A stretch of DNA of 64,000 bases from Silvania confinis. Its GTDB lineage: Bacteria; Pseudomonadota; Gammaproteobacteria; Enterobacterales; Enterobacteriaceae. Both the position numbers and the translations under genes were made by a program. Below are positions 1-9,646 of the stretch, one piece after another. Under the pieces are notes generated by a model, which had not been told where the DNA came from, did no database searches, and saw only the letters and a program-made list of their open reading frames with translations. The DNA is taken from positions 186,001-250,000 of the forward strand of contig NZ_JAMGZJ010000077.1 in the NCBI RefSeq assembly GCF_025564085.1. The letters are read 5' to 3'. How positions within the stretch are numbered: position 1 is the stretch's first letter; each line of letters opens with the position of its first letter.

Positions 1-1
1 C

Positions 2-931
2 AACGGCGAAAAAATCAAGCTGGTGCAGGGGGATGATGCCTGTGAACCCAAACAGGCGGTGTCGGTCGCCAACCGGCTGGTAGACCAGGATAAAGTCAAA
101 GCCGTGGTCGGCCATTTCTGTTCGTCTTCAACGATGCCCGCCTCGGAGGTCTATAACGACGCAGGCGTACTGGCGATCACCCCGGGCTCAACTAACCCGC
201 TGATCACCGAACGCGGCATGAGCGATATGTTCCGCATGTGCGGGCGCGATGACCAACAGGGCAAGGTCGCCAGTGACTTTATTATCGATAAGCTGAAAGC
301 CAAACGGGTGGTTATCATTCACGACAAGGACACCTACGGCCAGGGGCTGGCGGATGCCACCCGGGCGGCGCTGGCCAAACGCGGCGTCAAGGATGTGATG
401 TACGAAGGCCTGTCGCGCGGTGAAAAAGACTTTAACGCGCTGGTGACCAAAATTGGTGCCCAGAAGCCGGACGTGGTGTTCTTCGGCGGCTGCCACCCTG
501 AAGCCGGGCCGCTGGTACGCCAGATGCGTGAGCAAGGGGTGCAGGCCAAATTCTTCTCCGGCGACTGCATCGTTAACGAAGAGATGGTCACCGCCGCCGG
601 GGGCGCGAAATACACCAACGGTATCTACATGACCTTCGGTAAAGATCCGCGCCTGATCCCGGAAGGTAAAGCCGTTATCGATAAATTCCGCGCCAGTAAA
701 TTTGAGCCGGAAGGCTATACCCTCTACTCCTACGCCTCTGTGCAGGCCATTGCTGCGGCGTTCAAAGCCACCGGCGGATCCGATCCGGCCAAGGCCAGCG
801 CCTGGCTGAAAGCCAACCCGGTGGAGACGGTAATGGGCAAAAAATCCTGGGACAGCAAAGGCGACCTGAAAGTCTCCGACTACGTGGTGTATGAGTGGGA
901 CGACCAGGGAAAATATAAGGAAGTGCAGTAA
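2..931 (+). CDS. Branched-chain amino-acid ABC transporter, periplasmic substrate-binding protein (LivK-like), 5' end missing
   Basis: The reading frame is already open at the left edge, so the N-terminus and signal peptide lie outside the window. The visible part of about 309 residues has the type I periplasmic-binding fold of the LivJ/LivK family: it carries AVVGHFCSSSTMPAS and AITPGSTNP in the ligand-binding region, and a YTLYSYASVQAIAAA helix near the C-terminus. It should deliver leucine-type amino acids or related ligands to the membrane components encoded just downstream on the same strand. Ligand specificity cannot be read from sequence. Residues after GTG at 23 could look like a start, but homology continues upstream of it. 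Confidence 0.93.
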   Translation, partial: NGEKIKLVQGDDACEPKQAVSVANRLVDQDKVKAVVGHFCSSSTMPASEVYNDAGVLAITPGSTNPLITERGMSDMFRMCGRDDQQGKVASDFIIDKLKAKRVVIIHDKDTYGQGLADATRAALAKRGVKDVMYEGLSRGEKDFNALVTKIGAQKPDVVFFGGCHPEAGPLVRQMREQGVQAKFFSGDCIVNEEMVTAAGGAKYTNGIYMTFGKDPRLIPEGKAVIDKFRASKFEPEGYTLYSYASVQAIAAAFKATGGSDPAKASAWLKANPVETVMGKKSWDSKGDLKVSDYVVYEWDDQGKYKEVQ

Positions 932-951
932 CGGGACGGAGTCACGCTCAA

Positions 952-975
952 CGTCGGCATGTGCGCATGCCGACG
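952..975 (+). terminator. Intra-operon GC-rich hairpin between binding-protein and permease genes
   Basis: CGTCGGCATG (952-961) pairs perfectly with CATGCCGACG (966-975) around a 4-base loop. There is no T-run, so this is more likely an mRNA-stabilising or attenuating hairpin than a full terminator. Such hairpins commonly let binding-protein transcripts outnumber permease transcripts; that role is inferred. Confidence 0.5.
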
Positions 976-1028
976 CACGATAATCCTCAGGCCGTTCGCA
1001 AGGCGGCCTATTACACGAGCGCGCGACG

Positions 1029-1943
1029 ATGGAAACATTCTTTCTGCAGCAGTTGATAAATGGCTTAACGCTGGGGTCCGTGTACGGGTTGATTGCCATC
1101 GGCTACACCATGGTATACGGCATTATTGGCATGATTAACTTCGCGCACGGCGAAGTGTATATGATTTCCGCCTATCTCTGCGCCATCGGCCTGGCGCTGC
1201 TGTCGTTCTTCGGGCTGGAGTCGTTTCCGCTGCTGATCCTCGGCACACTGGTGTTCACCATCGTGGTGACCGGGGTTTACGGCTGGACCATCGAACGCAT
1301 CGCCTACAAACCGCTGCGCAACTCCACGCGCCTGGCACCGCTGATCTCCGCGATTGGCATGTCGTTGATCCTGCAAAACTACGCCCAGATTAGCCAGGGC
1401 CCGCGCCAGCAAGGGGTTCCGACCCTGCTCGACGGCGTGCTGCGTTTTCATATTGGCGAGGGTTTTGTCCAGATCACCTACACCAAAGTGTTCATTCTGA
1501 TCGCCTCGTTTGCCGGGATGTTGCTGTTAACCTGGATAATCAGCCACACCCGTTTAGGACGGATGTGCCGCGCCGTGCAGCAGGATCGCAAGATGGCGTC
1601 GATTCTGGGCATCAATACCGACCGGATTATTTCGCTGGTGTTCGTGATTGGCGCCGCGATGGCCGGGCTGGCCGGGGTGCTGATCACCATGAACTACGGC
1701 ACCTTTGATTTTTATGCCGGTTTTATTATCGGCATTAAAGCTTTTACCGCCGCCGTCCTCGGTGGGATCGGCTCGCTGCCCGGCGCGATGCTGGGGGGCT
1801 TAATCCTCGGGATTGCCGAAGCGCAGTTCTCAGGGATGGTGAACTCCGATTATAAAGACGTGTTCTCCTTTGGATTGCTGGTGGTGATCCTTATTTTCCG
1901 TCCTCAGGGACTGCTTGGCCGCCCTGTCGTGGCCAAGGTGTGA
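1029..1943 (+). CDS. livH: Branched-chain amino-acid ABC transporter permease, LivH type
   Basis: 304 residues, close to E. coli LivH (308). The protein begins METFFLQQLINGLTLGSVYGL and continues IGYTMVYGIIGMINFAHGEVYM, the hallmark of the LivH permease family. Repeated hydrophobic stretches give the expected multi-pass inner-membrane protein. The conserved segment AVLGGIGSLPGAMLGG (about residues 235-250) is typical of the coupling region to the ATPase. It sits 97 bases after the binding-protein gene and 11 bases before the LivM-type gene, within one operon. It probably pairs with LivM to form the channel. Function is assigned by family; the exact substrate is not known. Confidence 0.93.
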   Translation: METFFLQQLINGLTLGSVYGLIAIGYTMVYGIIGMINFAHGEVYMISAYLCAIGLALLSFFGLESFPLLILGTLVFTIVVTGVYGWTIERIAYKPLRNSTRLAPLISAIGMSLILQNYAQISQGPRQQGVPTLLDGVLRFHIGEGFVQITYTKVFILIASFAGMLLLTWIISHTRLGRMCRAVQQDRKMASILGINTDRIISLVFVIGAAMAGLAGVLITMNYGTFDFYAGFIIGIKAFTAAVLGGIGSLPGAMLGGLILGIAEAQFSGMVNSDYKDVFSFGLLVVILIFRPQGLLGRPVVAKV

Positions 1944-1954
1944 GGGAATAAACA

Positions 1955-3244
1955 ATGACTTCGCAGACCGTTTCTCACGACAGTTTTTCGCTTAAACGCT
2001 GCGTCCTTGATGCCATTTTTGCGGGCATGGTCGCGTTAATCATTTTTGGCCCGGTCGTGGGCGTAGTGCTGGACGGCTACAGCTTTAACTTTGAAGGCCA
2101 GCGGCTGGTGTGGATCATTGCCACGGTGATGATCGGACGCTTTATCCTCAGCGCCTTTCTGATGACCGCGCCAGGCAGACGGGTGGCCTCGCGCTTTGAT
2201 AATGATAATTCGGGGGTATACGTGCGCCCGCCGGAATACAAAAGCCGGATGCGTTGGATTATTCCGCTGATTGTCGCCCTGGCGATCTGCTTTCCGTTTG
2301 TCGCCACCAAATACGTACTGACGGTGGCGATCCTCGGGCTGATTTACGTCCTGCTAGGCCTCGGGCTGAATATCGTGGTCGGACTCGCGGGGTTGCTGGA
2401 CCTCGGCTATGTCGCTTTCTATGCAATTGGCGCTTACGGTCTGGCGCTCGGCTATCAGTATCTGGGGCTCGGGTTCTGGAGCATGCTGCCGCTGGCGGCG
2501 CTAATGGCCGCCGCCGCGGGAGCCCTGCTCGGCTTCCCGGTGCTGCGTATGCACGGGGATTATCTGGCGATCGTGACTCTCGGATTCGGGGAGATTATCC
2601 GCCTGGTGCTGAACAACTGGCTGACCTTCACCGGCGGTCCGAACGGCATTTCTGCCCCGCCCCCGACCCTGTTCGGCCTTGAGTTTGGCCGACGGGCCAA
2701 GGACGGCGGCGTGCCGTTCCATGAGTTTTTCAATACCACGTTCAACCCCAACCTGAAGTTCATCTTTATCTACGCCATTCTGCTGGTGGTGGTGCTGCTG
2801 GTGCTGTACATCAAGCACCGCCTGACCCGGATGCCGATTGGCCGGGCCTGGGAAGCACTGCGCGAAGACGAAATCGCCTGCCGCTCAATGGGGCTTAACC
2901 ACGTGCTGGTCAAACTGTCGGCCTTTACGCTGGGGGCCTCCACCGCAGGCATTGCCGGGGTGTTCTTCGCCACCTATCAGGGGTTCGTCAACCCGACCTC
3001 GTTCACCTTCTTTGAATCAGCCCTGATCCTCGCCATTGTGGTGCTCGGTGGGATGGGCTCCACCCTCGGGGTGGTACTGGCAGCCTTTGTGCTCACCGTC
3101 ACCCCGGAACTGCTGCGTACCTTTGCAGAGTACCGCGTGCTGCTATTTGGCGTGCTGATGGTGGTGATGATGATATGGCGGCCGCGCGGCCTGATCCGCA
3201 TCAACCGCAGCGGCTTTGCGGTGCGTAAGGGAGTGGCACCATGA
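1955..3244 (+). CDS. livM: Branched-chain amino-acid ABC transporter permease, LivM type
   Basis: 429 residues, similar in length to E. coli LivM (425), including the extra N-terminal membrane segments that distinguish LivM from LivH. The core shows GLGLNIVVGLAGLLDLGYVAF and, later, ILAIVVLGGMGSTLGVVLAA, the paired LivM signatures. The ATG at 1955 follows a GAGGG ribosome site. The stop codon overlaps the start of the next gene (ATGA), showing translational coupling to the LivG-type ATPase. Inner-membrane half of the transport channel. Confidence 0.93.
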   Translation: MTSQTVSHDSFSLKRCVLDAIFAGMVALIIFGPVVGVVLDGYSFNFEGQRLVWIIATVMIGRFILSAFLMTAPGRRVASRFDNDNSGVYVRPPEYKSRMRWIIPLIVALAICFPFVATKYVLTVAILGLIYVLLGLGLNIVVGLAGLLDLGYVAFYAIGAYGLALGYQYLGLGFWSMLPLAALMAAAAGALLGFPVLRMHGDYLAIVTLGFGEIIRLVLNNWLTFTGGPNGISAPPPTLFGLEFGRRAKDGGVPFHEFFNTTFNPNLKFIFIYAILLVVVLLVLYIKHRLTRMPIGRAWEALREDEIACRSMGLNHVLVKLSAFTLGASTAGIAGVFFATYQGFVNPTSFTFFESALILAIVVLGGMGSTLGVVLAAFVLTVTPELLRTFAEYRVLLFGVLMVVMMIWRPRGLIRINRSGFAVRKGVAP

Positions 3245-4112
3245 GCGATATGATCCTGAGCGTGGAGCATCTGATGATGCACTTTGGCGGCATCAAGGCG
3301 CTGAACGACGTGAATCTGGCGGTGCGGCGCGGGTCTATCACCGCGCTTATCGGCCCGAACGGCGCGGGTAAAACCACGGTGTTTAACTGCCTGACCGGGT
3401 TTTATAAAGCCTCCGGGGGCAACATTCTGTTCAATACCCGCAGCAAAACCACCAACGTGATTCAGATCCTCGGGCAGAAATTCCAGCCCGGCGACTGGGT
3501 CAACCCGGCGCAGCTGGGGCAGCGCCTGTTCTACAAAATGTTCGGCGGCACCCATCTGGTGAACCGGGCCGGGCTGGCGCGCACCTTCCAGAACATCCGC
3601 CTGTTCCGTGAAATGTCGGTAGTGGAAAACCTGCTGGTGGCCCAGCACATGCAGGTTAACCGCAATCTGCTGGCCGGGGTGCTGAACACCCCCGCCTATC
3701 GACGGGCAGAAAGCGACGCCCTCGACCGGGCCTTTTACTGGCTGGAGGTGGTGGATTTGGTGGACTGCGCCAACCGGCTGGCGGGGGAGATGTCTTACGG
3801 CCAGCAGCGGCGACTGGAGATCGCCCGCGCCATGTGTACCCGACCCGAGATGATCTGCCTGGATGAACCGGCCGCCGGGCTGAACCCGGTGGAAACGCGC
3901 ACGTTGAGTAAAATTATCCGTTTTCTGCGCGATCATCACGACATCACGGTGCTGCTGATTGAACATGACATGGGGATGGTGATGGAGATATCGGATCACA
4001 TTATTGTTCTCGACCACGGAGACGTGATTGCCGAGGGCAAACCGGAGCAGATCCAGCACGACGACAAAGTGATTGCCGCGTACCTCGGCACCGATGAGAG
4101 CGAGGTCAGCCT

Positions 4113-4116
<4 letters not shown>
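3241..4116 (+). CDS. livG: Branched-chain amino-acid ABC transporter ATPase, LivG type with internal insertion
   Basis: Cytoplasmic ATPase of 291 residues, versus about 255 in E. coli LivG. Walker A GPNGAGKT is at 38-45, followed by GLARTFQNIRLF (Q-loop), signature MSYGQQRRLEIARA, Walker B MICLDEPAAGLNP and the H-loop IEHDM. The extra length is an insertion of about 40 residues (roughly 66-108) between the Walker A region and the Q-loop. LivG homologues with this insertion exist, as I recall, so it is not taken as damage. Start and stop overlap both neighbouring genes by four bases. Confidence 0.93.
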
Positions 4117-4829
<713 letters not shown>

Positions 4830-4838
4830 ACCCCGACT

Positions 4839-4859
4839 GCGCCCGGCGCTGCCGGGCGC
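4839..4859. terminator. GC-rich hairpin between convergent operons
   Basis: GCGCCCGGC (4839-4847) and GCCGGGCGC (4851-4859) form a perfect 9-bp stem with a GCT loop, placed between convergent genes. No strong T-run follows on either strand, so termination may be partial or Rho-assisted. Confidence 0.5.
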
Positions 4860-4868
4860 GGCAGGGAG

Positions 4869-5153
4869 TTAAGGCAATTTATCAATACGGTTGACTGACG
4901 CCGTGTACCCCGTTTTCGCCACCGCCTTTAGCAAAGTGTCGGTGGGGAATCCCTCCGCCACGATCACTTCGGTCTGCCGGGTCTTTAAAGACGCTTTTGC
5001 TTTGATCACCCCCTGCGTTTCTCGCAGCACCTGATTCACCGAAATCACACACAGCGAGCAGGTCATGCCCTGCACATCAAGCACCACTTTTTGATTCGCC
5101 GCCTGGGCGAACAGCGGAAGGAATACGCACGCGATCAGCGCCAGTCGTTTCAT
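4869..5153 (-). CDS. MerP-like periplasmic heavy-metal-binding protein
   Basis: 94 residues. A signal peptide (MKRLALIACVFLPLFAQA) precedes a single HMA domain carrying GMTCSLC, with Cys32 and Cys35 as the metal-binding pair. This is the architecture of MerP, the periplasmic mercury(II) scavenger. It follows and overlaps a MerT-like gene by four bases, so the pair probably cooperate in metal handling. No merA, merR or merC gene is in the window, so mercury as the physiological metal is unproven; copper or another soft metal is possible. Confidence 0.8.
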   Translation of the reverse strand: MKRLALIACVFLPLFAQAANQKVVLDVQGMTCSLCVISVNQVLRETQGVIKAKASLKTRQTEVIVAEGFPTDTLLKAVAKTGYTASVNRIDKLP

Positions 5154-5506
5154 TCAAATACCTCGTAAAACCAGGCGACCGCTGTCGGGTAGAACAGGAT
5201 CAGCAGCATGAAAGGCAGTATCAGCCAAAAAAGAAAACGCGTCTGCCCAAGCGTTAATCGCCCGGTACACCACAGCCGTTTTGAAAAATAGAGCCGCCAG
5301 AATACCCGCAGCATCAGCCCCAGCGACAGGACGATCATCGGCACACGCAGAAACTCCAGCTGGCTGAGCCCGGCGAAACCGGCCGCCGAAATGCCAAACA
5401 GCAGATACAGCAGCGGCCCGACGCAGCACAGGCCGGCAGTGACGGCCGCCACCGCCGCCGTCAGCAGAGTGACGCCCGCGCTTTTAGCGTTGTTCTGTCG
5501 AGACAT
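5150..5506 (-). CDS. MerT-like inner-membrane metal transport protein
   Basis: 118 residues from the ATG at 5506 (a longer frame exists but its leader shows no family similarity). The first membrane segment contains GLCCVGPLL (Cys27, Cys28), the vicinal cysteine pair of MerT, and further hydrophobic segments follow. MerT usually has a second cysteine pair in a loop; here only one cysteine (LWCTGR) is visible, so metal relay may differ. The start overlaps the end of the upstream transglutaminase-like gene by 23 bases, and the end overlaps the MerP-like gene. One transcript is likely. Confidence 0.75.
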   Translation of the reverse strand: MSRQNNAKSAGVTLLTAAVAAVTAGLCCVGPLLYLLFGISAAGFAGLSQLEFLRVPMIVLSLGLMLRVFWRLYFSKRLWCTGRLTLGQTRFLFWLILPFMLLILFYPTAVAWFYEVFE

Positions 5507-6635
5507 AGTGATAGGTGAACACTTTCGGATCGTAAAAATTAAGCGGGTCGCCGTCCACTTCGGCATACGGGTAGCCAAAGTTGTTCATCGCCCCCTGCTC
5601 CGTCGCCGGATACAGTTCAAAATCGCGCCCGTAGTTGAAACCCACCCAGTTCATCTCCCAGTTGCCAAACAGGTAGGTATTCACCGCCTGCACGTCAGGA
5701 TCCTGATGGGATTTTTTCTCCGCCAGCCGCATTTTGGTGACATCCGCCGGATCGCACGGCAGCCAGCCGTAACCCGCCAGATAAAACTCTGCCCGGCAGT
5801 GCTGACCGCCGCTGACGTCGGCCACTCCGGCGCTGTCGGCTTTACCGAAGGCGCTGGCAGAGTAACGCTCGAGCTTGTTGGCTTTGCCGAGGCGAATACC
5901 AAACAGCTCGCGCGCCGGGATCCCGCTGGCCCGCGCCAGTGCCACAAATACCGAGCTCATGTCGGTGCATTTACCGCTGAGCTTGCCGCTTTGCAGAATG
6001 GTCGCCACGTCCCCGGTCCCGCAGCCGATCACGTCATTATCACGTTCCATATGGCTGCTGACCCATTCATAAATCAGACGCGCTTTTTTAAGCGGATCCT
6101 GCTCGTCGCCGGTAATTTTTTGCGCCGTTTCACGCACCACGCCATCAACCGGGGTATGGGTGGTCGGCAGCAGATACGGTTTGACGTCCAGCGGATAGAC
6201 GAGGGTCTCCGGAGCACGCCAGTTTTTCAGCGCATCGTGTTTTAGCGGCTCCCAGTCGGCGGTTTCGATCTCCAGATCGAGCTGAAGCAGCAATTCGCCC
6301 GCGGACTCCGGCCAGCTGGCAAACAGCGTTTTGGCACCGTAGGCGTTATTGGTGGTGATGTACGCCTGCTGATAGTTACCGCTGAACGACAGCCCGAGCA
6401 ACTGCTGAAACGCGGTATCCACCGGCAGCGGGATCCACAGTTTGACCACCCCGCTGGAGCCCTGCGGGGCCGCCAGTTTATAGGTTTGGGAAAGCACAAA
6501 ACGGCGACGCATCACCGGTGCGGCGGACGCGGCGAGCGACTTCAGGCTCATTGCCGTTGGGCTTGCAACGGCCGGGCCGACGATACCTGCGGCAGAAAGA
6601 AGAACGCTATTTTTAAGAAATTGTCGACGCAGCAT
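5484..6635 (-). CDS. Tat-exported transglutaminase-like (cysteine protease fold) protein
   Basis: 383 residues. The N-terminus has a twin-arginine motif, RRQFLK at residues 3-8, followed by a hydrophobic stretch ending in a VAS-type cleavage region, so export by the Tat system is likely. The C-terminal half is a transglutaminase-like core with a visible triad: Cys223 in GKCTDMSS, His279 in GGQHCRAEF and Asp295 in LPCDPADV. Members of this superfamily act as proteases, amidases or cross-linkers; the substrate here is unknown. It is the first gene of an operon with MerT- and MerP-like proteins, an unexpected pairing. Confidence 0.8.
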   Translation of the reverse strand: MLRRQFLKNSVLLSAAGIVGPAVASPTAMSLKSLAASAAPVMRRRFVLSQTYKLAAPQGSSGVVKLWIPLPVDTAFQQLLGLSFSGNYQQAYITTNNAYGAKTLFASWPESAGELLLQLDLEIETADWEPLKHDALKNWRAPETLVYPLDVKPYLLPTTHTPVDGVVRETAQKITGDEQDPLKKARLIYEWVSSHMERDNDVIGCGTGDVATILQSGKLSGKCTDMSSVFVALARASGIPARELFGIRLGKANKLERYSASAFGKADSAGVADVSGGQHCRAEFYLAGYGWLPCDPADVTKMRLAEKKSHQDPDVQAVNTYLFGNWEMNWVGFNYGRDFELYPATEQGAMNNFGYPYAEVDGDPLNFYDPKVFTYHYVSTEQR

Positions 6636-7119
6636 GGTGTCCTGTCCTTTGAAGGTGAAGGTTCATCACAGCGGACAGCGTCGGGCGCAACAAGGCGAAG
6701 AGATGGGGTTTATTCATCAATAACAGACCTGTTAACTGTGAATGAAAAATCGAAGCGCGGTTATTAGGCGGGATCCCGGCCCCGAAGTACAGGCGCGAAG
6801 TCAAAAAACAGGGGAATAACCGCAATTAAAGCAGGGGCTGTCGCTCAGATGGTTAAGATGTGACCTGACGCGCAAACCTGCGCATTCGCATAATCGTCCA
6901 TGGCATAAGCTAATAGTTCCATAACATTATAAATATGAAAACCCTACTGTTTATTCTTATCCAGTGAGATTGACCTTATTATTACCCACTGAATAAACGG
7001 GGATATTGAATGGGAGGGAATCACGTTCATCGCCTAATATTTAAATGCGCATCGCAATATCAAACAGCCAAACAACGTTATCACTCTTTTTTATTTTCAC
7101 CACCATTCAGAGGTATGAA
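6636..7119. promoter_or_regulatory. Divergent intergenic region with an inverted repeat
   Basis: 484 bases between the minus-strand transglutaminase operon and the plus-strand sugar transporter operon; both promoters must lie here. An inverted repeat is visible: GTTTATTC (6949-6956) with GAATAAAC (6991-6998), with inner arms CAGTG (6962-6966) and CACTG (6987-6991). It lies about 120-170 bases before the binding-protein start and could be an operator. Small frames on either strand here look non-coding. Confidence 0.35.
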
Positions 7120-8103
7120 ATGAGTAAAATGTGCGTAACAAAATTATTGTCCGCTGGCTTGCTGGGACTGATGGTTTTTTCCACCGCTGCAATGGCGAAA
7201 GAAATTGAAGTGGTTAATATTTCCAAAATTGACGGTATGCCCTGGTTTAATCGCATGGGCGAAGGCGTGACGAAAGCGGGCAGCGACCTCGGCATTAAAG
7301 CCACGCAGGTCGGGCCTTCCAGTACCGATGCTCCGCAGCAGGTCAAAATTATTGAAGACCTGATTGCGAAAAAGGTATCCGCAATTTCTATTGTGCCCAA
7401 TGATGCCGACGTGCTGGAACCGGTATTCAAAAAAGCCCGTGCAGCGGGCATTGTGGTATTAACCAATGAATCGCCGGGGCAACCCAGCGCCAACTGGGAT
7501 GTCGAAATTATCGATAACCAAAAATTTGCCGCCGATAACGTCGAAGAGATGGCGAAAGCGATGGGCGGGAAAGGCGGGTATGTCATTTATGTCGGCAGCC
7601 TGACCGTACCTCAACATAATTTGTGGGCCGATTTATTCGTTAAATATCAGAAAGAGCACTACCCGGAGATGTTTGAAGTCACCAACCGAATGCCGGTGGC
7701 CGAGAATATCGACGATGCTCGCCGCACCACCATTGACCTGATGAAAGCTCACCCGGATATGAAAGGGATAGTGTCGTTTGGTTCCCAGGGACCAATTGGT
7801 GCAGGCCGTGCGGTGAAAGAGAAACGCGCTAAAGGGAAAGTGTTTGTCTACGGCATGATGATCCCCTCCCAGGCCGCCTCGCTGATTAAAAGCGGCGATA
7901 TTACTATGGGGATCACCTACGACCCGGCCTCTGCAGGCTATGCCTTAACCGCCGTGGCGGACAAAATCCTCAAAGGGGAAGAGATCGGTAAAGAGCTGGA
8001 TATCCCGAACCTCGGCAAAGCCGAAGTGGATACCGAAAAACGCATCATCAAATTCCACAAAGTGCTCCGCGTAACTAAAGAGAATATCGACAGCCTGTAT
8101 TAA
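7120..8103 (+). CDS. Sugar ABC transporter, periplasmic substrate-binding protein (RbsB/LsrB/RhaS type)
   Basis: 327 residues from the ATG at 7120, chosen because AGAGG lies six bases upstream and because it opens a clear signal peptide (MSKMCVTKLLSAGLLGLMVF then TAAMA). The mature part has the type I periplasmic-binding fold with QQVKIIEDLIAKKVSAISIVPNDAD and a C-terminal VTKENI segment resembling LsrB/RhaS-like proteins. It should present a sugar or autoinducer-2-like ligand to the downstream permeases. A hairpin separates it from the ATPase gene, consistent with its being made in excess. Ligand not determined. Confidence 0.85.
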   Translation: MSKMCVTKLLSAGLLGLMVFSTAAMAKEIEVVNISKIDGMPWFNRMGEGVTKAGSDLGIKATQVGPSSTDAPQQVKIIEDLIAKKVSAISIVPNDADVLEPVFKKARAAGIVVLTNESPGQPSANWDVEIIDNQKFAADNVEEMAKAMGGKGGYVIYVGSLTVPQHNLWADLFVKYQKEHYPEMFEVTNRMPVAENIDDARRTTIDLMKAHPDMKGIVSFGSQGPIGAGRAVKEKRAKGKVFVYGMMIPSQAASLIKSGDITMGITYDPASAGYALTAVADKILKGEEIGKELDIPNLGKAEVDTEKRIIKFHKVLRVTKENIDSLY

Positions 8104-8116
8104 TCAGCCGCATCAG

Positions 8117-8143
8117 CACGCCCTTCTGACAAGGGCGTGTTTT
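8117..8143 (+). terminator. Attenuator-like hairpin after the binding-protein gene
   Basis: CACGCCCTT (8117-8125) pairs with AAGGGCGTG (8131-8139) around CTGAC and is followed by TTTT. It is a factor-independent terminator shape inside the operon, likely giving partial read-through into the ATPase gene. Confidence 0.65.
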
Positions 8144-8164
8144 CTGAACCCCTGCGAGGTAGGA

Positions 8165-9646
8165 ATGAAGCCGTTTATTTCACTGGGTAACATCAGCAAA
8201 ACCTTCTACGGTGTGAAAGCGCTGGATAACATCGCCCTGACGCTATTTCCCGGCGAGGTTCACTGTCTGGCCGGGCAGAATGGCTGCGGCAAATCCACGT
8301 TGATTAAAATCATCTCTGGCGTCTATAAACCCGACCCCGGTTTTGAAATTACGATCGAAGGAAAACGCTATTCCCACCTCTCCCCCATCGACTCGGTCAA
8401 AGCCGGGATCCAGGTTATCTATCAGGATCTCTCTTTATTCCCCAACTTAACCGTCGCTGAAAATATCGGTATCCACCAGCATCACCATAATTTGCTGGTA
8501 AATAAGCGCGAAATTCGTCGGATTGCGGCCCTGACCATTAATAGCATTGAAGCAGAATTAGACCTCGACGCCAGCGTGGAGTCCCTGCCGATTGCCCAGC
8601 GTCAGATTGTGGCTATTTGTCGGGCGCTGGCCCAGGAAGCCAGGCTGATTATTATGGATGAGCCCACCGCCTCGCTCACTATGCAGGAGGTTAAGGGGCT
8701 GCTGCGGGTGATCGGCGACCTGAAGAAGCGCAATATTTGCGTGGTGTTCGTCAGCCACCGGCTGGATGAGGTCATGGAAATCTCCGACCGCATCAGCGTG
8801 CTCAAAAATGGCACCCTGATCGGCACGTACCCTGCCCGCGACATCGACAATAAAAAACTCGCCTTCCTGATGACCGGAAAAGAGTTTTCATATGCGCTAC
8901 TGCCGCCGGTAGAAAAAATCGGCGAGGTGGCATTACGCGTAAAAAACCTGACTAAACAGGGCCAGTATCGCGACATCTCGTTTCAGATCCATCAGGGCGA
9001 GATCCTGGCCATCACCGGCTTATTGGGTGCCGGACGCACGGAGCTTTGCCTGAGTTTATTCGGGCTTACCCGACCCGATTCTGGTGAGATCCTGTTGGAA
9101 AACAGAGTGGTGCATTTCACCAGCAACCGGGATGCGGTAAACGCCGGGATTGGCTATGTCTCGGAAGATCGGATGAGCACCGGCCTGGTGATGGATCAGT
9201 CAATCAATGACAATATTATATCGACGGTCCTGCAGCGGCTGAAAACCCCTTTCCGCTTATTAGACACCGCAAAATCCGACCGTATTGTCGCCGACCTTAT
9301 TGCCCAACTGAGTATTAAAATTGGCAGCGTTAATCTGCCGGTGAATACCCTTTCAGGGGGCAACGCCCAACGAGTGGCAATTGCCAAATGGCTGGCCATT
9401 AATCCCAGGGTGTTGATTCTTGATTCGCCCACCGTCGGCGTCGACATCGCCAATAAAGCGGGGATTTATCAGATTATCTCCGCCCTGTCGCGCGAGGGGA
9501 TCGCCGTGTTGATGATCACCGATGAAATCGATGAAGCGTTCTTTAACAGCCATCGGATTTTAGTGATGCGTAAAGGCGAAATCATCGCCGACATTCTCCC
9601 CGAACAAACCACGGAAGCCGCGCTGGCAGAGGTCGTCAATGGGTAA
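8165..9646 (+). CDS. Sugar ABC transporter ATPase, two-domain RbsA type
   Basis: 493 residues with two ABC domains. The N-terminal one has Walker A GQNGCGKST, signature-region LPIAQRQIVAICRAL and Walker B LIIMDEPTASL. The C-terminal one has degenerate GLLGAGRTEL, signature LSGGNAQRVAIAKWL and VLILDSPTVGVD, the usual asymmetry of RbsA/MglA/LsrA proteins. It powers import together with the two permeases that follow, and overlaps the first permease gene by eight bases. An AGGTAGG ribosome site precedes the ATG. Confidence 0.93.
   Translation: MKPFISLGNISKTFYGVKALDNIALTLFPGEVHCLAGQNGCGKSTLIKIISGVYKPDPGFEITIEGKRYSHLSPIDSVKAGIQVIYQDLSLFPNLTVAENIGIHQHHHNLLVNKREIRRIAALTINSIEAELDLDASVESLPIAQRQIVAICRALAQEARLIIMDEPTASLTMQEVKGLLRVIGDLKKRNICVVFVSHRLDEVMEISDRISVLKNGTLIGTYPARDIDNKKLAFLMTGKEFSYALLPPVEKIGEVALRVKNLTKQGQYRDISFQIHQGEILAITGLLGAGRTELCLSLFGLTRPDSGEILLENRVVHFTSNRDAVNAGIGYVSEDRMSTGLVMDQSINDNIISTVLQRLKTPFRLLDTAKSDRIVADLIAQLSIKIGSVNLPVNTLSGGNAQRVAIAKWLAINPRVLILDSPTVGVDIANKAGIYQIISALSREGIAVLMITDEIDEAFFNSHRILVMRKGEIIADILPEQTTEAALAEVVNG

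Noticed and set aside
188..1099. Long open frame antisense to the binding-protein gene
   Set aside because: Shadow of a GC-rich gene on the opposite strand; its translation is His/Arg-rich with no recognisable motif.
6613..6825. Small minus-strand frame overlapping the transglutaminase start
   Set aside because: No convincing ribosome site or similarity; its second half overlaps the Tat signal region of the real gene.
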